Of a stretch of DNA of 64,000 bases, positions 1 through 9,619 are shown in pieces (position 1 is the stretch's first letter; the number at the start of each line of letters is the position of its first letter). This DNA comes from Pedobacter soli (GTDB taxonomy: Bacteria; Bacteroidota; Bacteroidia; Sphingobacteriales; Sphingobacteriaceae), in contig NZ_FMZH01000002.1 in NCBI RefSeq assembly GCF_900101435.1, forward strand, positions 310,001 through 374,000, read 5' to 3'. Both the position numbers and the translations under genes were made by a program. The notes beneath the pieces were generated by a model. It did no database searches, was not told the origin of the DNA, and saw nothing but the letters and a program-made list of their open reading frames with translations.

Positions 1-101
1 AAAGTCTTAAAAACAGTTAAACCAGGCATTTCGGCAATGTGATCAGTGAGTACCTCAATTGCATGCTGCTCGTCGTCAATAACAACGCATTTTAGATTCA
101 T
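1..101 (-). CDS. LytTR-type response regulator, N-terminal fragment
   Basis: Only the first 33 codons lie in the window; the rest runs off the left edge. They read MNLKCVVIDDEQHAIEVL and onwards, the beta1-alpha1 start of a receiver domain with the acidic DDE triplet that coordinates magnesium. In Bacteroidota this beginning (VIDDE, then a long helix and a weakly conserved second strand) is typical of regulators with a C-terminal LytTR DNA-binding domain, but that domain is not visible, so the output domain is inferred. The ATG at 99-101 is the only reasonable start. A pair of 11-base repeats 21 bases apart lies about 120 bases upstream and could be a binding site. Confidence 0.75.
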   Translation of the reverse strand, partial: MNLKCVVIDDEQHAIEVLTDHIAEMPGLTVFKT

Positions 102-492
102 GATTATTAAAATATGTTTGTTCTTATGATTTGTTGCAAGTTAAATAAAAATGCATTCATTTAGCAATTGCGCTTAAAAAAACTTCTACCCTGGTTTATC
201 AGAAAAAACCGGGGGTTTCGTGTAAAATTCTCAGGGGTTCATGTAAAAAACTTACCAGCCCAACTTCTTTTTCTAATCTTTAAACTGTTTGCCAAAAACA
301 AATAATTGGAAGTGTTAAAAAGCTCCCGATGAAAAACATCTGCCTACCCAATCTTGTGTAGCCTGTAGATAAGCTAATTAAAAACAGGCCATACAATGCT
401 GGGTTAGAAATTAAAAGAATTGAAAACAATAAAAAGATTTAAATAATACCGAGAAACAAGAAAATATTCCCCTACATCTATCTTCCTCCAAA
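102..492. other. Intergenic region with two direct repeats
   Basis: There is no convincing ORF in these 391 bases between the divergent regulator and the small plus-strand gene. The one structured element is a direct repeat, TTCGTGTAAAA at 217-227 and TTCATGTAAAA at 238-248, each preceded by a run of G, with exactly 21 bases between starts (two helical turns). Nothing else is seen. Confidence 0.5.
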
Positions 493-867
493 ATGAAACA
501 CAACGAATACGAGTATTTACTTAATAAAATCTACTACAACGGCATCCTTAAAAAACAAGGAATGAACGCAGATATTTATCAGAGAATGCAGAACGAATAC
601 AGCAATCTTGATATGAAAAATATGGTAGAGGGCAAGCTGGATAGCGAATATGCTTTCAGAAAATCTTTCCTGGTTGTGCGTAACTATGTACAACAAGCCA
701 TCAAAGATGGAATGAAGAGTTTTCAGTTCACCATGCGTGCCGGTGATATTACTAAGCTTACTTATATGGTTGATATGTTGAACAGGAATTTTTTCGATAA
801 ACAAAGTTTAGATCAGATTATCATCACTGCTAATTCGGTATTCAGTCAATATAATTTAAAAAATTAA
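493..867 (+). CDS. Hypothetical protein, 124 aa
   Basis: I do not recognise this protein. It is 124 residues, rich in Asn, Tyr, Met and Lys, with no signal peptide or membrane segment, and looks mostly helical and cytoplasmic. The start at 493 follows an A/T-rich leader. It ends 19 bases before the HsdR-N-like gene on the same strand, so the two may be cotranscribed and could share a function; that is inference from spacing. An opposite-strand ORF over 517-804 was judged to be a shadow because this frame has the more typical composition and sits in line with the next gene. Confidence 0.6.
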   Translation: MKHNEYEYLLNKIYYNGILKKQGMNADIYQRMQNEYSNLDMKNMVEGKLDSEYAFRKSFLVVRNYVQQAIKDGMKSFQFTMRAGDITKLTYMVDMLNRNFFDKQSLDQIIITANSVFSQYNLKN

Positions 868-886
868 TTACCAATAAGATATAACC

Positions 887-1363
887 ATGGAATTAAAAGA
901 CGAAATCGGGCAATTTGCCGTAAGAATTAAGAAAATGCTTCCACAAGTTCAATCTGAAGATTTAACGCGGAATGCCTTAGTAATGCCTTTTATTCAAATC
1001 TTAGGATTTGATCCTTCTGAGGTTCAATCTGAAGCCGTTTTAGATTTTGGTGTTAAGAAAAGCAAAAAGGTTGATTATACCATTATGAAAGATGGCGAAC
1101 CAACTATTTTAGTGGAGTGTAAACACCATAACGATAATTTAGATATTCACGATTCACGCTTATCTAAATATTTCCGTAAAACTAAAGCTAAATACGGTTT
1201 ATTAACCAACGGCTTAGTATACCGCTTTTATACAGAGAAAATGGTTAGATCTAAGAAAAACCAGGAGCCTGCTTTTGAATTTAAAATTACAGATACAAAA
1301 GCTGCTACCATTGCAAAAATGATCGAAGATCATAAAGATTACTTTAACGTAAATCAGAAATAA
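887..1363 (+). CDS. Orphan type I restriction HsdR N-terminal-like nuclease domain protein
   Basis: This 158-residue protein matches the HSDR_N family: the N-terminal nuclease domain of type I restriction R subunits standing alone. A PD-(D/E)xK core is visible: D63 in KKVDYTI and E77-x-K79 in ILVECK, separated by the usual beta hairpin. It has no helicase, methyltransferase or specificity subunit, either fused or next door, so it is not a complete restriction system. The family is widespread in Bacteroidota as a single-domain protein of unknown role; nuclease activity is plausible from the intact catalytic residues but unproven. It is followed by a clear rho-independent terminator and preceded closely by a small unknown gene. 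Confidence 0.75.
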   Translation: MELKDEIGQFAVRIKKMLPQVQSEDLTRNALVMPFIQILGFDPSEVQSEAVLDFGVKKSKKVDYTIMKDGEPTILVECKHHNDNLDIHDSRLSKYFRKTKAKYGLLTNGLVYRFYTEKMVRSKKNQEPAFEFKITDTKAATIAKMIEDHKDYFNVNQK

Positions 1364-1430
1364 GCCGCTTTAAAGTAGCCAATACAATATTAATTTTAAT
1401 CTAAGAGTTCCCGAAAATTCTTACCTAAAG

Positions 1431-1457
1431 TCCTGATGTAAATCAGGATTTTTTTTT
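1431..1457 (+). terminator. Rho-independent terminator after the HsdR-N-like gene
   Basis: TCCTGAT (1431-1437), a four-base loop, ATCAGGA (1442-1448), then nine T. It ends the 493-1363 transcription unit. Confidence 0.85.
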
Positions 1458-1481
1458 GCCCTGATTTGCTGATTAATCCAC

Positions 1482-1513
1482 AAAAAAGGGGAGCAACCCA
1501 ATTGGTGCTCCCC
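1482..1513 (-). terminator. Rho-independent terminator of htpG
   Basis: GGGGAGCA (1488-1495) pairs with TGCTCCCC (1506-1513). On the minus strand the hairpin is followed by six T (1487-1482). It lies 27 bases past the htpG stop. Confidence 0.85.
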
Positions 1514-1539
1514 TTTATATAAATCAGCTTTAAGGCTGC

Positions 1540-3426
1540 TTAAATTAACGCTACGCTTCTGCTCACAAAAGCGGTTAATTCTGCTCCTGTTAACATACCT
1601 TGTGCCAATAGCGCTAAATCTACCGCTTGTTTAGCTAAGGTACTTTGCTCTGCCTCATCCGATTTAAGGATTTTGCTAATCAGCTTGTGGTTACCGTTAA
1701 TGGCTACCTTGTAGTTGTCAGGCATTTGGCCGTAAAAGCCCATTCCGCCTCCCATGGCAGCCATATCTTTCATACGGCGCATAAATTCATCCATGGTAAT
1801 GGTAACAGGTAGTTCTTCAGGATGTAAAGCCACAATTTCTACGTGCATGCCTGGTTTGGTAATGGCCTTTTCAAAAATGCCAGTTACTTCCTTAACCTGA
1901 TCTTCGGTTAAAACATGTTCGTTCTGCTCATCTTTCTCAATTAATTTATCAGCAACACTTGAATCAACGCGTTTAATCGAAGTTTTTTCCAGTTTTTGCT
2001 CTAATTGATTGATGAAATGGTTGTCGATCGGCGAATCGAGTACCAGAACATCGTATTCCTTTTTGTTAGCCGATTGGATAAAGGCATCCTGTTTAGCTGC
2101 ATCGTTGGTGTATAAATAAACCACGCTGCCATTTTTGTCGGTTTGTAAAGGCGATACCTTCTCCTTGTATTCGGGTAAAGTATAAAGTTCATTTTTGGTG
2201 TTGCCAACCAAAGCGAAATCTTTAGCCTTGTCGTAAAATTTCTCTTCGCTAATCATACCATACTTAACAAAAAGACCAATGTCTTTCCATTTTTCTTCGT
2301 ATGCTTTACGGTCTTTAGCAAACAGTTCGGCCAGTTTATCAGCTACCTTTTTGGTAATGTAGTTGTTAATCTTTTTAACGTTGCTATCAGCTTGTAAGAA
2401 ACTACGCGATACGTTTAACGGAATATCAGGCGAATCGATTACACCGTGCAACAACATCAGGAATTCAGGCACAATATCTTTTACCTCATCGGTAATAAAT
2501 ACCTGGCGTGAGTATAATTTGATTTTGTTGCGTTGCATTTCGAAGTCGTTTTTCAACTTAGGGAAATACAATACGCCGGTTAAGTTAAACGGATAATCAA
2601 CATTTAAGTGGATCCAGAACAAAGGTTCCTCTGAAAACGGATACAATTCGCGGTAAAAACTCAGGTAATCTTCGTCTGACAAATCTGCAGGAGCTTTTGT
2701 CCAGATTGGGTTCGTGGTGTTGATGATGTTATCAACAGTTACGTCGTTGTATTTTGCTTTACCTTCTTCATCAACACCATCACCAACAGATTGTGTTTTG
2801 GTGCCGAATTTAATTGGAACAGGTAAAAATTTAGCGTATTTATCCAGGATTTCCTGAAGTTTCGATTCTTCTAAAAACTCTTCCGAATCTTTATTTACGT
2901 GAAGAATAATATCGGTACCACGGGTGGTTTTGGTGCCTTCGGTGATCTCGAATTCGGTACTGCCATCGCAAACCCAACGAGCAGGTTCTGCACCATCCTG
3001 ATAAGATAGGGTCTGTATTTCTACCAAATCAGCTACCATAAAGGCCGAATAGAAACCTAAACCGAATTTACCAATGATTTCGTTAGCATCTTTGGCATCT
3101 TTAAATTTCTCTACAAACTCACTTGCCCCCGAAAATGCAACCTGGTTAATGTATTTTTTAATTTCTTCGGCAGTCATACCTAAACCATTATCGCTAATGG
3201 TAATGGTTTTTGCTGCTTTATCAACTGCAACCTGTACCAATGGCTCACCAACTTCGCCGTTAAACTGGCCCAGTGAACCTAGTCTTTTAATCTTTTGAAC
3301 TGCATCTACTGCGTTAGAAACTAACTCACGAAGAAAAATTTCGTTATCAGAGTATAAAAACTTCTTAATTATAGGGAAAATATTCTCGGTATGGATGGAG
3401 ATATTTCCTTTTTCCTGTATGCTCAT
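1540..3426 (-). CDS. htpG: Molecular chaperone HtpG (Hsp90)
   Basis: A 628-residue cytosolic Hsp90 chaperone that clamps client proteins in an ATP-driven cycle. The N-terminal GHKL ATPase domain is complete: E34 and N38 in RELVSNAVDA, the DNGLGM motif at 79-84 and the GKFGLGFYS lid region at 119-127. A middle domain and C-terminal dimerisation domain follow, and the length matches bacterial HtpG. The start MSIQEKG is the usual family beginning, with no better alternative upstream. It is monocistronic as far as seen, with its own terminator, and the 150 bases upstream hold no gene. Confidence 0.97.
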   Translation of the reverse strand: MSIQEKGNISIHTENIFPIIKKFLYSDNEIFLRELVSNAVDAVQKIKRLGSLGQFNGEVGEPLVQVAVDKAAKTITISDNGLGMTAEEIKKYINQVAFSGASEFVEKFKDAKDANEIIGKFGLGFYSAFMVADLVEIQTLSYQDGAEPARWVCDGSTEFEITEGTKTTRGTDIILHVNKDSEEFLEESKLQEILDKYAKFLPVPIKFGTKTQSVGDGVDEEGKAKYNDVTVDNIINTTNPIWTKAPADLSDEDYLSFYRELYPFSEEPLFWIHLNVDYPFNLTGVLYFPKLKNDFEMQRNKIKLYSRQVFITDEVKDIVPEFLMLLHGVIDSPDIPLNVSRSFLQADSNVKKINNYITKKVADKLAELFAKDRKAYEEKWKDIGLFVKYGMISEEKFYDKAKDFALVGNTKNELYTLPEYKEKVSPLQTDKNGSVVYLYTNDAAKQDAFIQSANKKEYDVLVLDSPIDNHFINQLEQKLEKTSIKRVDSSVADKLIEKDEQNEHVLTEDQVKEVTGIFEKAITKPGMHVEIVALHPEELPVTITMDEFMRRMKDMAAMGGGMGFYGQMPDNYKVAINGNHKLISKILKSDEAEQSTLAKQAVDLALLAQGMLTGAELTAFVSRSVALI

Positions 3427-3578
3427 ATGTAAGTAAATTGTTTAATCTATATCCTGCATAACAAGGGTTGTTCCAAAGGGTTTTGTTTGCCAAAATGACA
3501 GATTGGTTAAGGAAGGGGCGAAAAGAGAAAAGCCAAAAAACGGTATGTCTTTTGGCTTTAAAATCGTGTATGATGTTT

Positions 3579-3971
3579 CTAATTTAAAAGAAAACTTGGC
3601 TGGTCTTCTTCCAGGGAAAGAATTTTTGAAATTTTCTTCAGGAGTACATCCATCTGAAAAGGTTTGGATAAGAAATCATCCTGACCATAGTTCAGGGTTG
3701 TAAAATCTTTCGGATCATATAAGCCCGAAATCAGTAAAATCGGAATTTTTGAAGTGCTTTCTATAGATTTTAACTGTTCGCACAAAATACGTCCATCGAT
3801 GTGGCCCAGCGAAATATCAAGTAAAATTAAATCCGGGTTAAATTGTGCTATACGGTTAAAAATTTCTTCTCCATCGTTTAGTGCTGAAACTTTAAAGCCG
3901 CCAATTTCCAGTATCAATTGTATGGTTTCTAAAACCTCAATATCATCATCTACTACCAGTATTCTCTTCAT
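3579..3971 (-). CDS. Single-domain response regulator (receiver only)
   Basis: A stand-alone receiver domain of 130 residues in a two-component relay. The acidic pocket DDD is at 8-10, the phosphoacceptor is D52 in LILLDIS, the switch residue is S82 and the conserved Lys is K103 in LSKPF. No output domain follows, so it probably acts by protein-protein contact or as a phosphate shuttle (CheY-like). I place the start at the Met of MKRILVVDDD; an in-frame Met four codons earlier (3983) is possible. No histidine kinase is adjacent, so the partner is unknown. Confidence 0.85.
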   Translation of the reverse strand: MKRILVVDDDIEVLETIQLILEIGGFKVSALNDGEEIFNRIAQFNPDLILLDISLGHIDGRILCEQLKSIESTSKIPILLISGLYDPKDFTTLNYGQDDFLSKPFQMDVLLKKISKILSLEEDQPSFLLN

Positions 3972-4080
3972 ATGTGTTAGCAATTATATGCTTTTAAACG
4001 TATAACAAAAGTTTGTGTCGTTATGTTTACAATCTTAAACATATTTTAACAATTTATGATAGCATTAAGTAGATTTAGAT

Positions 4081-4944
4081 TTAGCTGGCCTGTTGTACAA
4101 TGCCTTCTTTATGTAAGATGAAGTTAAATAATTCATCTATAGGTTTTTGCAGAATCTTGCCGGGTTCGATGCCGTTTTCAAGCAATACCGAAATAAGTGC
4201 ATCCTGATAATAATAAGCAATAGAACCTACAAAATGACAAGGCACATTTTTATGTTTCGGGTAATCTTTAACGTTGGTGTCTACAAATTCCTGAAATCCT
4301 TTTCTTAATATTTCCTGAATAAAAGGGTGGTCTTTATGGCTGGCCATAAAACGGCTAAAACCTGCCAAATAAATATTTGGAAATGGTTTTTGGTATACAT
4401 TGGTAATGATCTGCTCTTTTTCTGCCGGAAAGGCTTTTTTAAATTCGGCAGCTAAGTTTGAAGGCATTTTATTGTACAGGTAGCTTAACAGTACTTTTTT
4501 TCCGAAGAAAGTACCAGAACCCTCATCGCCCAAAACATAACCCAGGCCATGGTGACCATCATGTATTTTCTTCCCGTCGAAATAACAAATATTAGAACCC
4601 GTACCTAAAATGCAGTTTAAACCTTCAGCATTTCCACATGTAGCGTATACCGAACCTAAAAGATCGTGATCTACTGAAATAAAGGCTTTGGTGAAAACAG
4701 TTGATAACCCGTTCGAAACCACTTCATGCTTATCAGGAGAAGAGCAACCCGCGCCAAAAAAGTAAATTTCTTTAACCTCATCTGCATATTGGATTAGGGA
4801 TTCATTTTTAGCAATTAACTTGGAAATTTCCTGCTCATTTAAAAAATAAGGGTTTATTCCCGGCGTACTAAACTTAAGCGTTTCGCCATTGTGATAGCCC
4901 ATCCAATCGGTTTTTGAAGAGCCACTATCTGCAACAAGTATCAT
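4081..4944 (-). CDS. BadF/BadG-type sugar kinase (N-acetylglucosamine kinase-like)
   Basis: A 287-residue member of the ASKHA ATPase superfamily in the BadF/BadG group. Visible motifs are the N-terminal phosphate-1 loop ADSGSSKTDW (residues 5-14), a second glycine loop CILGTGSN and GDEGSGTFFGKK. In Bacteroidota close relatives are annotated as N-acetylglucosamine (or N-acetylmuramic acid) kinases that phosphorylate salvaged cell-wall sugar. The substrate here is inferred from family, not seen. It stands alone, with about 250 gene-free bases before the efflux operon. Confidence 0.8.
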   Translation of the reverse strand: MILVADSGSSKTDWMGYHNGETLKFSTPGINPYFLNEQEISKLIAKNESLIQYADEVKEIYFFGAGCSSPDKHEVVSNGLSTVFTKAFISVDHDLLGSVYATCGNAEGLNCILGTGSNICYFDGKKIHDGHHGLGYVLGDEGSGTFFGKKVLLSYLYNKMPSNLAAEFKKAFPAEKEQIITNVYQKPFPNIYLAGFSRFMASHKDHPFIQEILRKGFQEFVDTNVKDYPKHKNVPCHFVGSIAYYYQDALISVLLENGIEPGKILQKPIDELFNFILHKEGIVQQAS

Positions 4945-5194
4945 GGATTAAATATAAAGATAAATTACAGAATTTTAAACTTGCAATAATTTCGTTACCT
5001 CATTTTAACGCTTATTGGCAGTATTTTAACTGAGACGTATTTTGTTAAAGGTTTTTAATCAATTGTTTAGGTATTTTAAACATTAATCAGAAATAATTGC
5101 CGTTTTTAATTTAAAAAGAGCCCGTGTAGAAACAAACCGATAGTTTAAGTTTCAACATCCACCTGCTCAGACTACTTTATACGAGCTTAAAGGG

Positions 5195-6505
5195 CTAATT
5201 AATCAAATCAATACTTCCGCTAATTGTTTTTAAAGTGGTTTCGGCTATTTTGGCCTGGTACTGCATCTCGATGAAACGGTTTTGAGCATCAATGGCATTA
5301 CGCTGTGCTTCCCGTAGTTCTAATGGGGCAATGCTGCCTAAGCGGTATTTGGCTAAGGTAATATCCAGATTTTCTTTGGCAATATCTACATTACGCTGTT
5401 CCAGCTTAATCAGATCCAGGTAGGTGCTGTAATTTTCGTATGCACTAAGCAGTTGTGAATTTACATCCAGTTTGGTTTTGTTTAAGGTAATGGCCGAATT
5501 ATCGATCTCTATTTTGGCATTGCGTTCCTGCTGGCGTTGTAAAAAGCCATTAAACAGATTAATGCTGGCTGTTACACCATAGGTAAACCCGTTTGCCGCA
5601 AACTTTTGGTTAAAACCCGTTGGGCTGGTACTGTTTGCCCTGCTGTAGCCTGAATTTAAGCTTACAGATGGATAGCGCGCTCCGCGGATTGATTTTAGGT
5701 TTAAAGCGGCAATGCGCTGGTTAATAAACGCATTTTGCACATTCGGATTTTGCTGTTGGGCCATTTCGGCCATTTTACTAAATGAAATGGCTTTATCTAC
5801 ATCAATTTTATTATCCACCGAAAACGAAGTACCAGCATCCCTCACCATTAGCTGGTTTAAACGCACTTTGGCTACCTGTAGCGTATTTTTTGCCTGCAAA
5901 TAGCTGGAAGTATCGGTATTATAGTCTACCTGTGCACTTAACACATCCAGTTTAGAACCGCGGCCGAGCTGTAGTTTTGTTTTGGCAATATTGGCGCGCA
6001 ATACGGAAACATCCATAGCACTATCGGCTGCAATAACCAACTGCTGTTGTCTTACAATATCGTAATACGCATTAATTACATCGGCAACGGTAGTTAAAAT
6101 GGTTAAGCGGGCATTTAACTCTCCTTGTTTTTGCAATTCTTTCAGTCGATCGTAATTGGCAAACATGGTAAAACCATCAAAAATGGTCCAGTTTAAATCG
6201 GCACCATAGCTGCTATTGGTACTTTTAGCACCGGTAATTACCCTGTCTGGTCCGGTTGCAGGTGTTTGGCGGGTATTCTGGATACTTCCGCCGTTGGTAT
6301 AACTTCCGGTTAGGTTGGGTAGCATACCTGCATTACCAATATTGGCATTGTTTTTTGCAATATCAACCTGGTTTTTGCTGATTTTTATATCGTAATTATT
6401 CTGTAAAGCAATGGTAATGGCTTCTTGCAGGCTAAGCTTTTCTTGCGCAAAACCCGAAAGCGATAAGCTTATCAGCAGGATAAATATTCTTAATTTCTTG
6501 CTCAT
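5195..6505 (-). CDS. TolC-family outer membrane efflux protein
   Basis: The outer-membrane channel of the tripartite efflux system encoded immediately upstream. It is 436 residues, with a signal peptide (MSKKLRIFILLISLSLSGFAQ, cleaved near residue 20) followed by two outer-membrane-efflux-protein repeats. Each repeat starts with a LSLQEAITIALQNNYDI-like or QNPNVQNAFIN-like segment and long alpha-helical barrel helices rich in Gln, Asn and Ala. It is last in the operon, one base after the stop of the RND gene. Substrates cannot be told from sequence. Confidence 0.93.
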   Translation of the reverse strand: MSKKLRIFILLISLSLSGFAQEKLSLQEAITIALQNNYDIKISKNQVDIAKNNANIGNAGMLPNLTGSYTNGGSIQNTRQTPATGPDRVITGAKSTNSSYGADLNWTIFDGFTMFANYDRLKELQKQGELNARLTILTTVADVINAYYDIVRQQQLVIAADSAMDVSVLRANIAKTKLQLGRGSKLDVLSAQVDYNTDTSSYLQAKNTLQVAKVRLNQLMVRDAGTSFSVDNKIDVDKAISFSKMAEMAQQQNPNVQNAFINQRIAALNLKSIRGARYPSVSLNSGYSRANSTSPTGFNQKFAANGFTYGVTASINLFNGFLQRQQERNAKIEIDNSAITLNKTKLDVNSQLLSAYENYSTYLDLIKLEQRNVDIAKENLDITLAKYRLGSIAPLELREAQRNAIDAQNRFIEMQYQAKIAETTLKTISGSIDLIN

Positions 6506-6506
6506 C

Positions 6507-9500
6507 TTATTCTTCTATATGTAAAGCTTCCTGTTCAAAACGATGGGCTTCTTTTAATTCTTTATTCGGCTTGTAAGGTTTGGCCCAGTAAGAGTAAATG
6601 GCCGGGATTACAAACAGGGTTAATACCAACGAGAACGTGGTGCCACCCACAATTACGGTTCCCATACTCATACGGCTTTTTGCCGCAGCACCCAATGCCA
6701 GTGCAATAGGTAAGGCACCAATGGCGATGGCTAAGCTCGTCATTAAAATGGGGCGTAAACGCGAAACAGCAGCTTCTCTGATGGCCTCGGGAATAGCTAT
6801 GCCTTTTTCTTTGAGCTGATTGGCAAATTCTACAATTAAGATACCGTTTTTAGTTACCAAGCCAATAAGCATAATGGTACCAATCTGGCTAAAAATATTC
6901 CAGCTTTGACCACATAACCAGAGTGATAAAAAGGCGCCCGCAACTGCCATAGGTACGGTTAAAATGATAATAATCGGATCTTTAAAACTCTCAAACTGTG
7001 CCGAAAGGATTAAATAAACCAATAGAAGAGCCAGGCCAAAAGCGAAGACGGTATTAGATGAACTTTCTTTAAAATCGCGCGATTCGCCACTCAAATCAGT
7101 AGAGAAAGTCTCGTCTAATACTTTTTTCGAAATGGCATCCATGGCATCAATACCTTCGCCAATACTTTTGCCTGGAGCTAAACCTGCAGAAACGGTAGCC
7201 GCAATAAACCGGTTGTTGCGGTACAATTGCGGCGGACTGCTTTCTTCTTTAGCAGTTACCAGGTTATCGAGCTGAACCAGTTCGCCTTTATCGTTACGTA
7301 CGTAAACCGAACTTAAATCCAGCGGATCTTTCCTGTCGCCACGGTCAAACTGGCCAATTACCTGATATTGTTTCCCGTTCATGAAAAAGTAAGAGAACCT
7401 TTGTCCGCTTAATCCTAAATTAAGGGTTTGCGCAATTGCTGAAATAGAAACGCCTAAATTTTTGGCTTTATCCCGGTCAATGGTCAGGTTAATTTCGGGT
7501 TTGTTAAATTTCAGATTCACATCCGAAACGGTAAATGTAGGGTCTTTGGCTACGGCATCCATAAACAATGGAATTTTTTCGCGCAGCTTTTCAAAATTTT
7601 GTGCCTGAATAATGTAACTGATGGGCAATCCACCACGGCGACCAACGGAAATGGTAGGTTGCTGGCTCACAATGGTTTTACCTTCGGTATATTTTTTAGT
7701 TACACGCGTAAGCATGTCTGCAATGTCCTTCTGCGAACGTTCCCTTGACTCCGGATCGGTTAACCCCATCCTCACAAAACCAGAGTTTACCGCACCCGAA
7801 CCACCAAAACTTGGCGAGCTGATGGTAATGTTCACATTCTTTTCGGGAACGGAATCAATTACCAGTTGGTTCAGTTTCATGATGAACTTATCGGTATAGG
7901 CAAATGAGGCACCCTCTGGTGTAGATACATTGATATTAATCGCACTACGGTCATCATAAGGAGCAGTTTCTTTTGGCAATATCTTCCAGAAAAGGAAAAT
8001 AAGGCCTATACAAACCAGGATAATTGGTACCGAAAGCCATCTTCTATCTAAAAATTTATTCAGGTTCGCTTCGTAGGCATCGTTTAATTTTACGAAGTAA
8101 GGTTCGGTCCAATTGTAGAAACGTGATGGTTTATGTCCACCTTTTTTCATCAGGTAGGCATTCAGCATTGGGGTTAGCGTAAGCGAAACAAAGGCCGATA
8201 CCAATACGGCAGCACCAATTACCACACCAAATTCGCGGAATAAACGGCCCACAAAACCCTGCAAGAAAATTACGGGTAAAAACACCGCGGCAAGGGTGAT
8301 CGAAATCGAAATTACAGCAAAAAAGATTTCGTTTGATCCTTTTATCGCGGCCTCAAATGGCGACATGCCTTCTTCTACCTTTTTAAATATATTTTCGGTA
8401 ACTACGATACCATCATCCACCACCAAACCAGTTGCCAGTACAATAGCCAGTAAACTCAACACGTTGATTGAGAAGCCAAAGGCATACATGATAAAGAAAG
8501 TGAAAATGAGCGATACCGGAATATCGATCAACGGCCTGAAAGCAATAGCCCAATCCCTAAAAAACAGGTAAATAATTAAAATTACCAGTACCAGCGATAA
8601 GCCGATGGTTTCAGCTACTTCAGTAACAGAACGTTTAATAAAGAGCGTATTATCTAAGGCTACTTTTAACTTGATATCCTGCGGAATATCGGCCTGCAAT
8701 TTATCGAAACGTTTATAAAACTCTTTACTGATATCGAGGTAGTTCGCTCCCGGTTGTGGAATAATGGCAACCGCAACCATCGGTCTGCCTGATTCGCGTA
8801 AAACGGTTTCCTCATTTTCAGGTCCCAAAACGGCATAACCTACATCTTTTAATTTAATCACCTGGTTGCTGTCTGATTTTAAGATCAGGTTATTAAACTG
8901 GCTTTCGTTGGTTAGTTTACCGAGGGTTTTAACCGTAAGTTCGGTAGTTGCGCCGGTAATTTTACCCGATGGCAGCTCTACGTTTTCGTTATCTAAAGCG
9001 GTAACTATATCCTGCGAGGTTAGTCCATAAGCGCTCAGTTTATTCGGATCCATCCAAATGCGCATGGCATATTTGCGCTGACCCTGAATTTGAACACTAC
9101 TTACCCCCGGAATGGTTTGAATACGATCGGCAATTACGTTTTCAGCAAAATCGCTTAATTCGAGCGTGTTGCGTTTATCGCTCTGGATCGTCATCGATAA
9201 AATCGGGTCGGAGTTGGCATCAGCCTTACTTACAACCGGTAATCCGTCAATATCTTTAGGCAGGTTTCTGGCTGCCTGCGAAACTTTATCGCGGACATCG
9301 TTAGCTGCCTCTTCAATATTTTTATCGAGGTTAAATTCAATGGTGATGTTACTTGCGCCCTGGTTACTGGATGAAGAAATATTCCTGATCCCATCAATGG
9401 AATTGATCGATTTTTCAAGCGGTTCGGTAATCTGCGATTCAATAATATCCGAATTGGCCCCTGGATAAGAGGTTCTTACCGAAACCACCGTCGGATCGAT

Positions 9501-9617
9501 AGAAGGGTACTCGCGCACACCCAGAAAGGTGTAGCCAATTATCCCAAATAGAACAATCAGCAAGTTCATTACAATGGCCAGAACCGGCCTTTTTATACTC
9601 GTGGTGGAGATACTCAT
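6507..9617 (-). CDS. Efflux RND transporter permease (HAE-1/AcrB type)
   Basis: The inner-membrane proton/drug antiporter of the tripartite pump, 1036 residues and so the normal AcrB length. It starts MSISTTSIKRPVLAIVMNLL, the usual first membrane helix after a short cytoplasmic tail, then a large periplasmic porter domain, a block of membrane helices (about residues 335-490) with the VDDGIVVTENI segment of helix 4, a second periplasmic domain and a C-terminal helix block ending near 1010. The charged helix-4 Asp pair needed for proton relay is present in LATGLVVDDG. It is encoded between the adaptor and TolC genes with 1-2 base gaps, implying translational coupling. Export of drugs or amphiphiles is expected from the family. 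Confidence 0.95.
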   Translation of the reverse strand: MSISTTSIKRPVLAIVMNLLIVLFGIIGYTFLGVREYPSIDPTVVSVRTSYPGANSDIIESQITEPLEKSINSIDGIRNISSSSNQGASNITIEFNLDKNIEEAANDVRDKVSQAARNLPKDIDGLPVVSKADANSDPILSMTIQSDKRNTLELSDFAENVIADRIQTIPGVSSVQIQGQRKYAMRIWMDPNKLSAYGLTSQDIVTALDNENVELPSGKITGATTELTVKTLGKLTNESQFNNLILKSDSNQVIKLKDVGYAVLGPENEETVLRESGRPMVAVAIIPQPGANYLDISKEFYKRFDKLQADIPQDIKLKVALDNTLFIKRSVTEVAETIGLSLVLVILIIYLFFRDWAIAFRPLIDIPVSLIFTFFIMYAFGFSINVLSLLAIVLATGLVVDDGIVVTENIFKKVEEGMSPFEAAIKGSNEIFFAVISISITLAAVFLPVIFLQGFVGRLFREFGVVIGAAVLVSAFVSLTLTPMLNAYLMKKGGHKPSRFYNWTEPYFVKLNDAYEANLNKFLDRRWLSVPIILVCIGLIFLFWKILPKETAPYDDRSAININVSTPEGASFAYTDKFIMKLNQLVIDSVPEKNVNITISSPSFGGSGAVNSGFVRMGLTDPESRERSQKDIADMLTRVTKKYTEGKTIVSQQPTISVGRRGGLPISYIIQAQNFEKLREKIPLFMDAVAKDPTFTVSDVNLKFNKPEINLTIDRDKAKNLGVSISAIAQTLNLGLSGQRFSYFFMNGKQYQVIGQFDRGDRKDPLDLSSVYVRNDKGELVQLDNLVTAKEESSPPQLYRNNRFIAATVSAGLAPGKSIGEGIDAMDAISKKVLDETFSTDLSGESRDFKESSSNTVFAFGLALLLVYLILSAQFESFKDPIIIILTVPMAVAGAFLSLWLCGQSWNIFSQIGTIMLIGLVTKNGILIVEFANQLKEKGIAIPEAIREAAVSRLRPILMTSLAIAIGALPIALALGAAAKSRMSMGTVIVGGTTFSLVLTLFVIPAIYSYWAKPYKPNKELKEAHRFEQEALHIEE

Positions 9618-9619
9618 AA

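Noticed and set aside
887..1363. Complete restriction-modification system
   Set aside because: Only the nuclease-like N-terminal domain is present; no methylase, specificity or helicase genes in the neighbourhood.
3503..3703. 66-residue plus-strand ORF near the response regulator
   Set aside because: Runs antisense into the receiver gene and shows no family resemblance.
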